A stretch of DNA of 64,000 bases, taken from positions 310,001-374,000 of the forward strand of contig CAWKGC010000022.1 in assembly GCA_963849005.1 (NCBI GenBank), read 5' to 3'. Of this stretch, positions 36,693-45,489 are shown piece by piece. The first letter of the stretch is position 1. Every line of letters starts with the position of its first letter. Made by a program: the position numbers and the translations under genes. Origin of the DNA: CAWKGC01 sp963849005. GTDB lineage: Bacteria > Pseudomonadota > Gammaproteobacteria > Burkholderiales > Usitatibacteraceae. The notes beneath the pieces are model-generated. The model was not told the origin of the DNA and made no database searches. It saw nothing but the letters and a program-made list of their open reading frames with translations.

Positions 36693-37205
36693 ATGAACGC
36701 CGACGACCTGCGCGCGATGCAGGCTCCCCTGAAGGAACGCTATCGCGAAGCCCCGGCGGCAGCGCTGGTCACCCTGCGCGCGCAAGGCCGCATCGGCGAA
36801 GGTGTCAGCTGCAAGGTAGAGACAGGCAAGGCGCTCGTCGTCGCTGGGCTGCATCCCGCCACCGGCGGCAACGGGCAGGCCGCGTGTTCCGGCGACATGC
36901 TGCTCGAAGCCCTGGTCGCCTGCGCCGGCGTGACGCTGGGTGCCGTGGCCACCGCGCTCGGCATCGAGTTGCGCGATGCCACTCTCCAGGCCGAAGGGGA
37001 CCTCGACTTTCGCGGGACGCTCGGCGTCGCGAAGGACGCGCCGGTCGGCTTCCGGGACATCCGGCTGCACTTCACGCTCGACACCGACGCCAGCGAGGAA
37101 CAGCTCGACACGCTCCTGCGCCTGACCGAGAGGTACTGCGTCGTGTACCAGACGCTCGCGCACCCGCCATCGCTGGCAGTCTCGCGCAAGCTCGCTGCTG
37201 CCTGA
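36693..37205 (+). CDS. OsmC/Ohr-family protein
   Basis: 170 residues. The OsmC fold is indicated by the helix with the peroxidatic-type cysteine (LLEALVACAGVTLGAVATAL, Cys near 75) and the second cysteine in RLTERYCVVYQTLAHPP near 148. The arrangement is that of thiol-dependent peroxidases or OsmC-like proteins of unknown substrate. ATG at 36693 follows GAGGAAA. A GATAAT -10 element with a TG extension lies at 36633-36641. Confidence 0.82.
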   Translation: MNADDLRAMQAPLKERYREAPAAALVTLRAQGRIGEGVSCKVETGKALVVAGLHPATGGNGQAACSGDMLLEALVACAGVTLGAVATALGIELRDATLQAEGDLDFRGTLGVAKDAPVGFRDIRLHFTLDTDASEEQLDTLLRLTERYCVVYQTLAHPPSLAVSRKLAAA

Positions 37206-37217
37206 GCGATTCCGGCC

Positions 37218-37682
37218 ATGAGAATGACTGCACTGCGCGCATTGGCGATCCTGGGCCTTTGGTCGTGCCTGTCCATTCACACCGTGGTCTTCGCGGTGGA
37301 CTCCGCGCAGGCAGCGGGCACCAAGCCCGGCAAAGCATCGCCCGCCATCGCCATCGACGACCTCTACGGGCACTGGGTGCATTCCAGCGAGGAGGAAGAC
37401 CCGCAGGGAAAGGTCCGGGTATACCGACCTGCCGGATCGAGGGCGTTCCCGCCGAGCCGGTTCAGGATGGCGTACAAGTTCGCCCGGGGCGGCACTTGCG
37501 AATACTATTTCCTGTCTCCCGACGATGACCATCGTTTCAGGCCCTGCAAGTGGGAAGTCGGCACGAACAATGGGACAATCCTGAAGGTCGCCGCGAACGG
37601 TACGGTGACCACTTACAGGATCGCCGAGCTCACCGGGAAGATCCTGCGGCTCGCGGAGATGGACTCGCGGCAAAGCAGGTGA
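37218..37682 (+). CDS. Secreted hypothetical protein
   Basis: 154 residues. A signal peptide (LAILGLWSCLSIHTVVFAVD) is followed by a beta-rich domain (LYGHWVHSSEEEDPQGKVRV, CEYYFLSPDDDHRFRPCKWE, GTVTTYRIAELTGKILRL) resembling small lipocalin/META-like export proteins. Two cysteines may form a disulfide. It follows the OsmC gene by 12 bases. Function not recognised. Confidence 0.62.
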   Translation: MRMTALRALAILGLWSCLSIHTVVFAVDSAQAAGTKPGKASPAIAIDDLYGHWVHSSEEEDPQGKVRVYRPAGSRAFPPSRFRMAYKFARGGTCEYYFLSPDDDHRFRPCKWEVGTNNGTILKVAANGTVTTYRIAELTGKILRLAEMDSRQSR

Positions 37683-37718
37683 GCATCGGCCCCTTCAAAC
37701 AACCATGGAGAACTGCAG

Positions 37719-38087
37719 ATGATCGGCTACGTGACACTCGGAACCAACGACCTGCCGCGCGCAACGGCATTCTATGACGCGCTGCTGGCGGAGATCGGCG
37801 CCAAGCAGCTGATGAACCTCGGCCGCGGCATCATGTGGGGCGTGGCGATGGACAAGCCGGCGCTGGCGATCATGACGCCCTACGACGGGAAGCCGGCCAC
37901 GGTCGGCAACGGCGTGATGGTCGCGCTGGTGGTCAACTCGAAGGAAAAGGTCGACCGCATCCACAAGAAGGCGCTCGCGCTCGGCGGCAAGGACGAGGGC
38001 GCCGCCGGCCCGCGTGGCGACAATTTCTACGGCGGCTACTTCCGCGACCTCGACGGCAACAAGCTCAACGTCTTCTGCATGGGCTGA
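37719..38087 (+). CDS. VOC/glyoxalase-fold protein
   Basis: 122 residues with the paired beta-alpha-beta-beta-beta modules of the vicinal-oxygen-chelate fold: MIGYVTLGTNDLPRATAFYD at the N-terminus and YGGYFRDLDGNKLNVFCMG at the end. The usual metal-binding His/Glu pairs of glyoxalase I are only partly present, so it may be a lyase-like or ligand-binding member. ATG at 37719 follows GGAGAAC. Confidence 0.8.
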   Translation: MIGYVTLGTNDLPRATAFYDALLAEIGAKQLMNLGRGIMWGVAMDKPALAIMTPYDGKPATVGNGVMVALVVNSKEKVDRIHKKALALGGKDEGAAGPRGDNFYGGYFRDLDGNKLNVFCMG

Positions 38088-38153
38088 CGTAAACGACCGG
38101 CGGGTTACCGCGTTAGACTGTTGCATCAATAGTCGGAACTGGAGTGCCTTGAA

Positions 38154-38372
38154 ATGAGCCAGAACGTGATCCAGAGCGACCCCGACATCCAGGGCGGGGC
38201 TCCCGTATTTGCCGGAACGCGAGTTCCGGTCAAGACGCTATTCGATTACCTGGAGGCGGGAGAAGCGATCGAGGCATTCCTGATGGACTTCCCGTCCGTT
38301 TCTCGCGTGAACGCGATCGCCGCGCTTGAGCAGGCGCGCCTGGCACTTGCTGCAGATGCGCATCCTGCTTGA
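38154..38372 (+). CDS. DUF433-family antitoxin
   Basis: 72 residues: IQGGAPVFAGTRVPVKTLFD and YLEAGEAIEAFLMDFPSVSR are the typical DUF433 winged-helix sequences. It overlaps the next gene by 17 bases, the common layout for DUF433/DUF5615 (VapBC-like) modules. Confidence 0.85.
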   Translation: MSQNVIQSDPDIQGGAPVFAGTRVPVKTLFDYLEAGEAIEAFLMDFPSVSRVNAIAALEQARLALAADAHPA

Positions 38373-38676
38373 CGAATCCCTTCCCCGGCGCCTGAAGGCG
38401 GAACTTGTCGGTCACGAGGTGGCAACGGTGGTCGAGCAGGGTTGGTCTGGAGCCAGGAATGGCGAGCTGCTGGCTCTTGCTGCAGGACACTTCGACATCT
38501 TTGTCACGGCTGACCAGAATCTTCAGTTCCAACAGAACCTCTCTGCACTGCCCATTGCGGTGATTGTCATTGCCGCTCGCGACCATCGGATGAATACACT
38601 GAAGTCAATGGTGCCCGGGTTGCTCTCGTGTATTGCCCGTATCCAGCCGCGAAGCCTGTTGCGAGTCGAAGCATGA
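38356..38676 (+). CDS. DUF5615 PIN-like toxin
   Basis: 106 residues: MRILLDESLPRRLKAELVGH carries the first acidic PIN residue (Asp 6), then EVATVVEQGWSGARNGELLA and FDIFVTADQNLQFQQNL (Asp in VTADQN), matching Mut7-C/DUF5615 PIN-like ribonucleases. The start lies inside the antitoxin gene. Its TGA overlaps the ATG of the following SDR gene (ATGA). Confidence 0.84.
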   Translation: MRILLDESLPRRLKAELVGHEVATVVEQGWSGARNGELLALAAGHFDIFVTADQNLQFQQNLSALPIAVIVIAARDHRMNTLKSMVPGLLSCIARIQPRSLLRVEA

Positions 38677-39428
38677 ACATCGACCTCAGGGGCAAGCGCG
38701 TGGTCGTTGCCGGCGGCAGCCGCGGCATCGGGCGCTCGATCGCGCTCGCCTTCGCGGAGGCCGGCGCGCACGTGTCGATCTGCGCGCGCGGCGCCGAGGC
38801 GCTCGAGACGACGCGCGCGGACATCGCGGGCTTCGGCGGCATCGCGCATGCATCCGTGTGCGACCTCGCGGACGAAGCGGCGATCGCGCGCTACATCCTG
38901 GCGGCGGCCGCGGCGCTCGGCGGCATCGACGTGCTGGTGAACAACGCCACCGGGTCCGGGCATGGCGACGACGAAGCGAGCTGGGAGGTGAGCCTGTCCA
39001 TCGACCTCCTCGCGATGGTGCGCGCGTCGCGCGAAGCGCTGCCGTTCATCGAGTCGGGCAACGACGGCACCATCATCAACATCGCCTCGGGCTCCGGCCT
39101 CAAGCCCTCGGTGCGCACGCCGGCCTACGGCGCGGCCAAGGCGGCGGTGATCCACTACACGCGCACTCAGGCTGCGGCGCTCGCCGGCCGGCACGTCCGC
39201 GTCAATTGCGTGGCGCCCGGTTCGATCGATTTCCCCGGCGGCATCTGGGACCAGCGCAAGATCGACGACCCCGGTCTCTACAACGACACCCTGGCCGGCA
39301 TTCCCGCCAGGCGCATGGGCCGCCCCGATGAAGTCGCCAGCGTCGTGCTGTTCCTCGCTTCGCCGCTCGCCAGCTGGGTGACCGCGCAGGTCATCGGCGT
39401 GAACGGCGGCCAGGGGCTCGGGCGCTAG
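38673..39428 (+). CDS. SDR-family oxidoreductase
   Basis: 251 residues: VVVAGGSRGIGRSIALAFAE near residue 10 (cofactor loop), NNATGSGHGDD near 89, Ser in NIASGSGLKPSV near 139, and catalytic YGAAKAAVIHYTR near 152-156. The end RMGRPDEVASVVLFLASPLA is typical of FabG-like enzymes. The start codon overlaps the toxin stop, so translation is coupled to the toxin-antitoxin pair, which is unusual for a metabolic gene. Confidence 0.86.
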   Translation: MNIDLRGKRVVVAGGSRGIGRSIALAFAEAGAHVSICARGAEALETTRADIAGFGGIAHASVCDLADEAAIARYILAAAAALGGIDVLVNNATGSGHGDDEASWEVSLSIDLLAMVRASREALPFIESGNDGTIINIASGSGLKPSVRTPAYGAAKAAVIHYTRTQAAALAGRHVRVNCVAPGSIDFPGGIWDQRKIDDPGLYNDTLAGIPARRMGRPDEVASVVLFLASPLASWVTAQVIGVNGGQGLGR

Positions 39429-39440
39429 CCGAAAGTCACC

Positions 39441-40523
39441 ATGCTCCGCCGTTCCATGCCCATGTGGTCCATCGCCGCGCCCATCGCGGCGGCGCTTCTC
39501 CTGGCTGCAACGGGGCTCGGGATGCATGGCGCCGCGTGGAGCGTCATGTTGACGCTGGGGCTGGTGGGCATCGTGTTCGCAGCGGTGCACCATGCCGAGG
39601 TGGTCGCCCACAAGGTCGGCGAGCCCTTCGGCACGCTGGTGCTTGCGCTTGCCATCACGGTGATCGAGGTGGCGCTCATCGTCTCGCTCATGTTGAGCGG
39701 CGGGCCGTCCACCGCGGCATTGGCCCGCGACACGGTGTTCGCCGCGGTCATGCTAATCCTCAACGGCATCGTCGGCATTTGCCTGCTTGCAGGCGGCAGC
39801 CGCCACCGCGAGCAGACCTTCGGGCTGTACGGGGTGAGCGCATCGCTTGCCACGCTGGCAGCGATCGCGGTGCTGGCCCTGGTGCTGCCGAATTACACGA
39901 CCAGCGTGCCCGGGCCGGTGTACAGCGACAGCCAGCTGGTGTTCGTGGCCATCGTGTCGCTGGTGCTCTACGGCACGTTCGTCCTGGTGCAGACGGTGCG
40001 CCACCGCGACTATTTCCTGCCGCTCAGCGCCGACAAGGATGCGGAGGCCCATGCCGAGCCGCCAGGCAACTGGCTGGCCGCCATCAGCGCAGCCCTGCTC
40101 GTGCTGAGCCTGGTCGCAGTGGTGGTGTTGTCCAAGACGCTGGCGCCGACCGTCGAATGGCTGGTGGACCAGGCGGGCGCGCCCAAGGCACTGGTCGGCA
40201 TCGTCATCGCCGCGGTCGTGCTGCTGCCCGAAGGCCTGGCTGCCTACCGTGCGGCGAGGGCCAACCGCCTGCAGACCAGCCTGAACCTGGCGCTGGGGTC
40301 GGCGCTGGCCAGCATCGGGCTGACCATTCCGGCGGTCGCCATGGTTTCCATCGCAAAAGGCTGGACGCTGACCCTGGGCCTGGACGTCAAGTCCTCGGTG
40401 CTGCTGCTGCTCTCGCTCTTCATCACCACCTTGTCTCTCGGCACGGGGCGCACCACCGTGCTGCAGGGCGTCGTGCACCTGGTGCTGCTGGCGACCTATC
40501 TTTTCACCACCATCGTGCCCTGA
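39441..40523 (+). CDS. chaA: Calcium:proton antiporter (ChaA/CaCA family)
   Basis: 360-residue membrane protein of about eleven helices. The two CaCA alpha-repeats are visible: GEPFGTLVLALAITVIEVAL near residue 60 and VLLPEGLAAYRAARANRLQT near 260 followed by SLNLALGSALASIGLTIPAV. Acidic residues in TVIEVALI and LPEGLAA are the ion-coordinating positions. Known relatives exchange Ca2+ or Na+/K+ for protons. It begins 12 bases after the SDR stop. Confidence 0.85.
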   Translation: MLRRSMPMWSIAAPIAAALLLAATGLGMHGAAWSVMLTLGLVGIVFAAVHHAEVVAHKVGEPFGTLVLALAITVIEVALIVSLMLSGGPSTAALARDTVFAAVMLILNGIVGICLLAGGSRHREQTFGLYGVSASLATLAAIAVLALVLPNYTTSVPGPVYSDSQLVFVAIVSLVLYGTFVLVQTVRHRDYFLPLSADKDAEAHAEPPGNWLAAISAALLVLSLVAVVVLSKTLAPTVEWLVDQAGAPKALVGIVIAAVVLLPEGLAAYRAARANRLQTSLNLALGSALASIGLTIPAVAMVSIAKGWTLTLGLDVKSSVLLLLSLFITTLSLGTGRTTVLQGVVHLVLLATYLFTTIVP

Positions 40524-40545
40524 GGGGCGCGAACGGGCGGCCCGT

Positions 40546-41559
40546 TCACTTCCCGAGCATGTAGAGCTGCCAGAGGTCCTTGTGGGTCATGTTCATGACC
40601 GGCTGGATCGCGAGCAGCCCGGTGCGGCCGATGCTGCCCTCCAGGTAGCGCATCTCCTCGAACTTGGCCTTCGTCGCTTCGTCCACCGGCACCTCGAAGC
40701 CGTTCTCGCGCATCATGAGGATGCCCTTCGCGCGGAGCGCGAGCTCGGTGTAGAGGCGCAGGTAGCAGAGGAGGTCCGCCACCGCCGGCCCCTGGAACTT
40801 GTCCTTGAGCGTGTGCAGGTACTGCCCCAGGGGCGAATCGGACAGCCGCCCGGAATGGACGAGCTCGAGCATCTCCGTGTCCCCGTCGAACCCCTTGCCG
40901 AGCCAGTCGCCCACCGATCTTTCGCTGCGGCGGAACACCGCGTGGAAAAGCGGCGGCAGGACCACGAGTGTGGCCAGTGTCGCCAGCTTGGGCGTGGCGA
41001 GCAGATGGTTGAACGCGGAGTGAACCAGCACGGCCACGCCGAGCCCCGGCAGGAACGCCGCCACGTTCGCGCGGCTCGAGCGCTCGAGCATGGCAAGGCC
41101 CATCACCGCGAAAATCGCGGTCGCCCCGCCGTGCATGAGGGCGGTGCCGAATCCGCGCACGATCCACGTGCCCATGCCTGCGTCGGGGAACACGCGCAGG
41201 TAGTACAGGTTCTCCACCATCGCGAAGCCCGTGCCCACGGCGAAACCGAAGATCGCCGCGTCCACGAGGAAACCGATGCGGTGCGCCCGGATGAGGGCGA
41301 CGATGACGAGCCCCTTGAGCAGCTCTTCCGTGACCGGCGCGACGTAGCGGGTGAAGGCGACGAAGCCGATCGGCAGGACCTCCAGCGCCCGGGCATTGAC
41401 GAGGTAACCGGCGCCCGCCACCGCCACCCCGCAAGCGACGACAGCGATCACCGCGCGCAGCTTCACCAGCTTGTAGCTGTCGAGGTAGAGCAGCGCGGCG
41501 AGGAACGCGATGACGGGCAGCAGGCCCACCAGCGCCGGCGGCAGGAACTCAAGCAACAT
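40546..41559 (-). CDS. prsW: PrsW-family intramembrane metalloprotease
   Basis: 337 residues with about eight membrane helices. The family active-site motifs are present: RYVAPVTEELLKGLVIVAL (EExxK) near residue 77, GTGFAMVENLYYLRVF near 113 and GFGTALMHGGATAIFAVMGL near 140, plus LVHSAFNHLLATP near 180. PrsW proteases cleave anti-sigma factors in Bacillus. An ECF sigma/anti-sigma pair lies 4-5 kb away, but a link is speculative. A soluble C-terminal domain of about 130 residues has unknown function. Confidence 0.86.
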   Translation of the reverse strand: MLLEFLPPALVGLLPVIAFLAALLYLDSYKLVKLRAVIAVVACGVAVAGAGYLVNARALEVLPIGFVAFTRYVAPVTEELLKGLVIVALIRAHRIGFLVDAAIFGFAVGTGFAMVENLYYLRVFPDAGMGTWIVRGFGTALMHGGATAIFAVMGLAMLERSSRANVAAFLPGLGVAVLVHSAFNHLLATPKLATLATLVVLPPLFHAVFRRSERSVGDWLGKGFDGDTEMLELVHSGRLSDSPLGQYLHTLKDKFQGPAVADLLCYLRLYTELALRAKGILMMRENGFEVPVDEATKAKFEEMRYLEGSIGRTGLLAIQPVMNMTHKDLWQLYMLGK

Positions 41560-41610
41560 GGGATCCGGCGCTCACTTCATCCTCGCTTCACCTTCGGTTC
41601 GCATCCCCGC

Positions 41611-44547
41611 TCAGAATATCTTCAGCGACAACATCCACTCCGAGCCCGTTCGCTTGCCATCCCGGAAGCCGACGGCGTAGCCCGCGGAAAGCGTCAGCTC
41701 GTACCAATGCAGGACGCTGAAGCGCAGGTCGGCCTGGGCCCCGACGCTCTGGTAATTCTCGCGCGTCGTGGAATTGTCCAGGTTCGTCACCAGCGCCGAG
41801 GCGAAGACCGCGGGCCGCAACCACGCCGCGTGGAAGGCCGATGTGCCGGCCGACTCGAACACGAGCGGTGGCACGTTCCACTCGACCATTGCGCGCGCGA
41901 AGTTCAGCCCGCTGATCTCCTGCAGTCCGAATCCCGGAAACGAATCGTACTCGCGGTAGCGCTGGATGACGCCATCGTCGACATAGTTGTTGCCGAAGCC
42001 GCCGAAGTAGAAATTCGCGACCGTGGCATTCTTGCTGCCGTCGGCCGCGCCCGCGGCGCCACGCAGCCAGATGGAAGAATGCGGCAGGGGCAGGTCGAAT
42101 CCCAGGTCGAGGCTGCCGCGCGCCTGCGGCGTGATCTCGCCATTCACGCGGCTGCCGGTCAACACGGCCGACCACGTCAGCCCCTTCTCGCCGTCGACCG
42201 CCCCGAGCGAGCGGCGCACGTCCGTGTAGTAGGCCCCGACTTCGCCGGTCGTCAGGCGCGTGAAAGCGGTGTCGACGTTCTGCGCGCCGGGCAGCGTGTC
42301 GATCTGGTCGTAGTAGGCGAAGTCGAACTTGACCTCCAGCTTGCGCGGCTCGTCGTAGATGGCCAGCCAGTCGTAGCCGACTTTGGCCGCATAGCCCTTC
42401 TGGCTGCGCTTGGTCGGGCCGAAGAGGTCGTAGAAGTCGGTGCGGTTCCAGTAGAGCTCGCCGCGCCACTCGAGGTAGCTGCCCTTGGCGTTGACGTGGC
42501 CGCGCTGGTTGCCCGGAAGGTCCTTGTCCGGCGTATAGACGGCGTTGACGCTGATGTTGGCGAAGGCAAGCGGATCCGCGAAATTGAAGTTGAGGCCCAC
42601 GCCGACCGAGTCCTTGTAGCCCGTCACGATCGGGAAGGCGTTGTCGAGCCTCAGGTTTCGCAAGGGTGCATACGGGCCCTGGGCGATGACCTCCTTTTCA
42701 TGGTCCACGGTGCTCGGCGGCGGCACCTGCCAGGTCTTCAGCACCGGATACTTCTCGACCAGCTCCGCGCCCAGGAACTTGATCGCGGAGACGTCCTCGA
42801 TCGGCCTGGGATCGATGATCGCGGGCACGAAACCTTCGCCGGTGTACGACAGGACCAACAGGTTGCCGTCGGCGAGCGGCACCGGGCGAAAGTACCCGGA
42901 TTCCGCATTCGAGACCGCTTCGATTTTTCCCGTCGCGACTTCGTAGCGAAAGATGTTCGACACGCCGGTGTAATAGCTGCTGCCGTACAGGTACTTGCCA
43001 TCCCGGGTGAACACGAAGCTCTCCGGGATCGATTGCCCGAAACGAAATTCACTGAGCGGCTTGAGGTCGCCCTTCATGACGCGGTCGAGTTCCCACACCC
43101 GCAGGAACTGGTCCGCGTTGACTTCGCTCATGGAGGCGGACAGCAGTTTCCCGTCCGCCGAGACGTCGAGATCGTAGGGAACCGACCCGTAGGCAAACGT
43201 GTGGAGCGGCTGCCACTCGGTGTAGGGATAGGGCACGCGCACCAGGACGGCGAAGCCAAGCGCGTGGCGCACGCCGATCAGCGACCGGTCGGCCGGATTG
43301 AAGGCCATCTCGCCGATGCGCGCGTCCTCCAGCAGCATGCGCGACTCGCCGGTCTTGACGTCCACGGCCATGAGGTCTCGCAGCGCAAGGTTGTCGTTGG
43401 TGTAGAACGCGGTGCCGGTCGCGGGATCGTAGGCAAATGACGCGACCCGGTACAGCATGGCGCGCTTGATGTCGGCAAGGCGCCGGTGCGTGCCATCGCG
43501 CGTGTTCAGCGCGCCCACATGCTCGACGATGCCCGGAGTGCGAAAGGCGGCGTAGATGTTTCCCGTTTCCTCGTCGTGGAACATGCGCGAGATCGACCCG
43601 ACCGCGCTGGCCGCGAGCTTGCGATGGGGCGTTATCGGATGCCGGCGCACCTCGGCGAGGTTGCGGTCCTGGAACTCGCGTTCGAAGGCGATCCAGTCGT
43701 TCCAGCCCTGTTCGAGCGGAATGCCGAACACCTGCGCGAATTGGTCCGCGTAGTAGCGCTCGCTGCCCTCGCCGCGCTTGATCCAGTCGACGACCTTCGC
43801 CGGCGAATAGTTGTAGGCAAGGTAGGTGAAGAACCTTGTCCCGTAGAGGTAAGCGTTGGCGCCCACCTGGAAGTCGACGCGGACCCCGCGCGAAACGAGC
43901 CCCGCCGGATCGTAGAAACGGGAGCCATCGCGCACCATCGCGCGGAACACCATCTCGTCATAGCCGCCCTGCGCGCGGCCCAGGCCCCCCGCCATCCAGG
44001 TCTCCATGAACACCGCGCCGCCCTCGATGTACCAGCGCGGGGCGGTGAACCGCGGGATGGTGAGATAGCTGTAGAGCAGCGATTCGGGGTGCGCAGCCTG
44101 CGGGTAGACCTTGCCGAAGAACAACCGGCGCCACCAGCGGTCCTGCTCCGAGGAAATGTCGCCCTGGACCACGTGGACCATCTCGTGGTTCATGATCGAG
44201 TACATGCGCTCGCTGGCGGGAAACGTCTCGAAGGCGTGTGAGATCGGCGCGATCTCGATGAAGACGCGGTTGCGCGGCGCGACGCCGGCCGCGGCGCTGC
44301 CGTAGTCCGCGAAGTCCTTCAGCAGGACGATGGTCGACTCCGACGGCACCCAGTCGAAAGTCCGGCGCTGCCATGCGAGCGAATTGGTGAACGTGCGCAC
44401 CGCGTGCGGCACGATGTAGTCGAGGGAATCGAAGTAGATGAGCTTCAGGTCCCGGGTCTCGACGTACGACAGCCCCAGGGAATCGTCTTCGGCGACCGCA
44501 GCCATTGGCATCAAGGCCAACAGCAGGCACCAGGCGCGGACGCGCAT
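41611..44547 (-). CDS. Outer-membrane protein with HExxH peptidase-like, propeller-like and beta-barrel regions
   Basis: Intact 978-residue protein with a Sec signal (MRVRAWCLLLALMPMAAVAE). Residues ~25-300 resemble a gluzincin-type domain: MYSIMNHEMVHVVQGDISSE has HExxH near 118-122, and RWYIEGGAVFMETWMAGG gives a candidate third ligand near 170. Residues ~310-600 contain repeated blade-like segments of TolB/WD type (GNIYAAFRTPGIVEHVGAL, GKYLYGSSYYTGVSNIFRY, DGNLLVLSYTGEG). From ~620 the sequence alternates like beta strands and ends WMLSLKIF with a terminal aromatic residue, as in outer-membrane barrels. Function unknown; a surface or periplasmic protease anchored in the outer membrane is inferred. 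The gene stands alone behind a terminator. Confidence 0.75.
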   Translation of the reverse strand: MRVRAWCLLLALMPMAAVAEDDSLGLSYVETRDLKLIYFDSLDYIVPHAVRTFTNSLAWQRRTFDWVPSESTIVLLKDFADYGSAAAGVAPRNRVFIEIAPISHAFETFPASERMYSIMNHEMVHVVQGDISSEQDRWWRRLFFGKVYPQAAHPESLLYSYLTIPRFTAPRWYIEGGAVFMETWMAGGLGRAQGGYDEMVFRAMVRDGSRFYDPAGLVSRGVRVDFQVGANAYLYGTRFFTYLAYNYSPAKVVDWIKRGEGSERYYADQFAQVFGIPLEQGWNDWIAFEREFQDRNLAEVRRHPITPHRKLAASAVGSISRMFHDEETGNIYAAFRTPGIVEHVGALNTRDGTHRRLADIKRAMLYRVASFAYDPATGTAFYTNDNLALRDLMAVDVKTGESRMLLEDARIGEMAFNPADRSLIGVRHALGFAVLVRVPYPYTEWQPLHTFAYGSVPYDLDVSADGKLLSASMSEVNADQFLRVWELDRVMKGDLKPLSEFRFGQSIPESFVFTRDGKYLYGSSYYTGVSNIFRYEVATGKIEAVSNAESGYFRPVPLADGNLLVLSYTGEGFVPAIIDPRPIEDVSAIKFLGAELVEKYPVLKTWQVPPPSTVDHEKEVIAQGPYAPLRNLRLDNAFPIVTGYKDSVGVGLNFNFADPLAFANISVNAVYTPDKDLPGNQRGHVNAKGSYLEWRGELYWNRTDFYDLFGPTKRSQKGYAAKVGYDWLAIYDEPRKLEVKFDFAYYDQIDTLPGAQNVDTAFTRLTTGEVGAYYTDVRRSLGAVDGEKGLTWSAVLTGSRVNGEITPQARGSLDLGFDLPLPHSSIWLRGAAGAADGSKNATVANFYFGGFGNNYVDDGVIQRYREYDSFPGFGLQEISGLNFARAMVEWNVPPLVFESAGTSAFHAAWLRPAVFASALVTNLDNSTTRENYQSVGAQADLRFSVLHWYELTLSAGYAVGFRDGKRTGSEWMLSLKIF

Positions 44548-44597
44548 ACGACCCCTCCCTTTTCATCCCTGAGCCCGAAGCATAGGGGGTCGGCCCC

Positions 44598-44631
44598 AAA
44601 AAAGAAAACCGCCGGCACTTGAGGCCGGCGG
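44598..44631 (-). terminator. Rho-independent terminator ending the ECF-sigma/NAST-repeat run
   Basis: On the minus strand the stem CCGCCGGC/GCCGGCGG (loop CTCAAGT) is followed by TTTTCTTTTTT. It lies 27 bases after the repeat-protein stop and before the outer-membrane protein gene. Confidence 0.88.
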
Positions 44632-44657
44632 CATCGGGAACTGCGTATCGGTTCGAA

Positions 44658-45395
44658 CTACTTCTTCGCCGCGCTCGCTGCGCTGGTCGCGGCGTTGGTC
44701 GATGCATTCGTCGCAGCGTTCGTGGCGGCGTTGGTCGATGCATTCGTCGCGGCGTTCGTGGATGCCTTCGCGGCTGCGCTCGTCGCGGCGTTGGTCGATG
44801 CCTTCGCGGCTGCGTTGGTCGATGCATTCGTCGCAGCGTTCGTGGCGGCATTGTCGACGCGTCGTGGCGTTGTCGCGGCGTTGGTCGCAGCGTTGGTCGA
44901 TGCCTTCGCGGCTGCGTTGGTCGATGCATTCGTCGCAGCGTTCGTTGCGGCGTTGGTCGACGCATTGGTGGCGGCGTTTGTCGCGGCGTTTGTCGCGGCA
45001 TTCGTGGACGCGTTCGTGGCAGCGTTCGTCGCGGCGTTCGTCGACGCATTGGTGGCGGCGTTTGTCGCGGCGCTGGTCGCGGCATTCGTCGACGCATTCG
45101 TGGCGGCGTTGGTCGCAGCGTTAGTCGACGCGTTCGAGGCCGCCTGGTTCGCGCCTTGGGCCGTCGAATTGACCGCCGACCCGGGCGCGCCCGACTGTTC
45201 GCCGAGCTTCACGTCGCCCGCCGTGGGCTGCTGCGCCTGGTAGCGCTGGGCCGGGGCGATCGTGCCGGTGGCGCTTTGCCCGGAAACCGGCAGGTCCGAC
45301 ACGTAATACACGCCGAAGACGACGGCCGCTGCGGCAACACCGCTGCCGATCCAGATGTTGCGCTTGCCACTGGAACCAATCTTCTGCTCGCTCAT
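44658..45395 (-). CDS. Membrane-anchored NA(S/A)T tetrapeptide-repeat protein
   Basis: 245 residues. A short basic N-terminus (MSEQKIGSSGKRN) precedes one membrane helix (WIGSGVAAAAVVFGVYYVSD, residues ~15-35), a ~50-residue linker rich in Gln/Ala, and about 155 residues of near-perfect four-residue repeats NAST/NAAT, with occasional AAKA units and one interruption TPRRVD near 44860-44880 where the DNA register slips. It ends AASAAKK. ATG at 45395 has a strong AGGAGGGG ribosome site. Topology suggests the repeat rod lies in the periplasm. The frame is also open upstream into the anti-sigma gene, but an indel there probably explains that. Function unknown. Confidence 0.75.
   Translation of the reverse strand: MSEQKIGSSGKRNIWIGSGVAAAAVVFGVYYVSDLPVSGQSATGTIAPAQRYQAQQPTAGDVKLGEQSGAPGSAVNSTAQGANQAASNASTNAATNAATNASTNAATSAATNAATNASTNAATNAATNASTNAATNAATNAATNASTNAATNAATNASTNAAAKASTNAATNAATTPRRVDNAATNAATNASTNAAAKASTNAATSAAAKASTNAATNASTNAATNAATNASTNAATSAASAAKK
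44670..45135. repeat. 12-base coding repeat array (NA(S/A)T units)
   Basis: About 40 tandem 12-base units encoding NAST or NAAT on the minus strand, mixed in higher-order blocks (for example NAST-NAAT-NAAT). Such arrays expand and contract easily. Confidence 0.88.
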
Positions 45396-45489
45396 GTCTT
45401 CCCCTCCTGAAAGTTTGCCCGACCGGAAAGCCCGGTGGGCAGATTCTACATTTCCCGCGATCCTGCCCCGGGCATCCCTTGCCTCTTGC

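Noticed and set aside
40582..43440. 952-codon open frame on the plus strand across prsW and the outer-membrane protein gene
   Set aside because: High-GC shadow frame. It lacks domain motifs, while both minus-strand genes carry signal peptides and family signatures.
44695..45243. Plus-strand frame of repeated FVAALVDA-type hydrophobic units opposite the NAST-repeat gene
   Set aside because: It is the antisense reading of the 12-base array. It has no ribosome site and overlaps a gene with a strong start signal and terminator.
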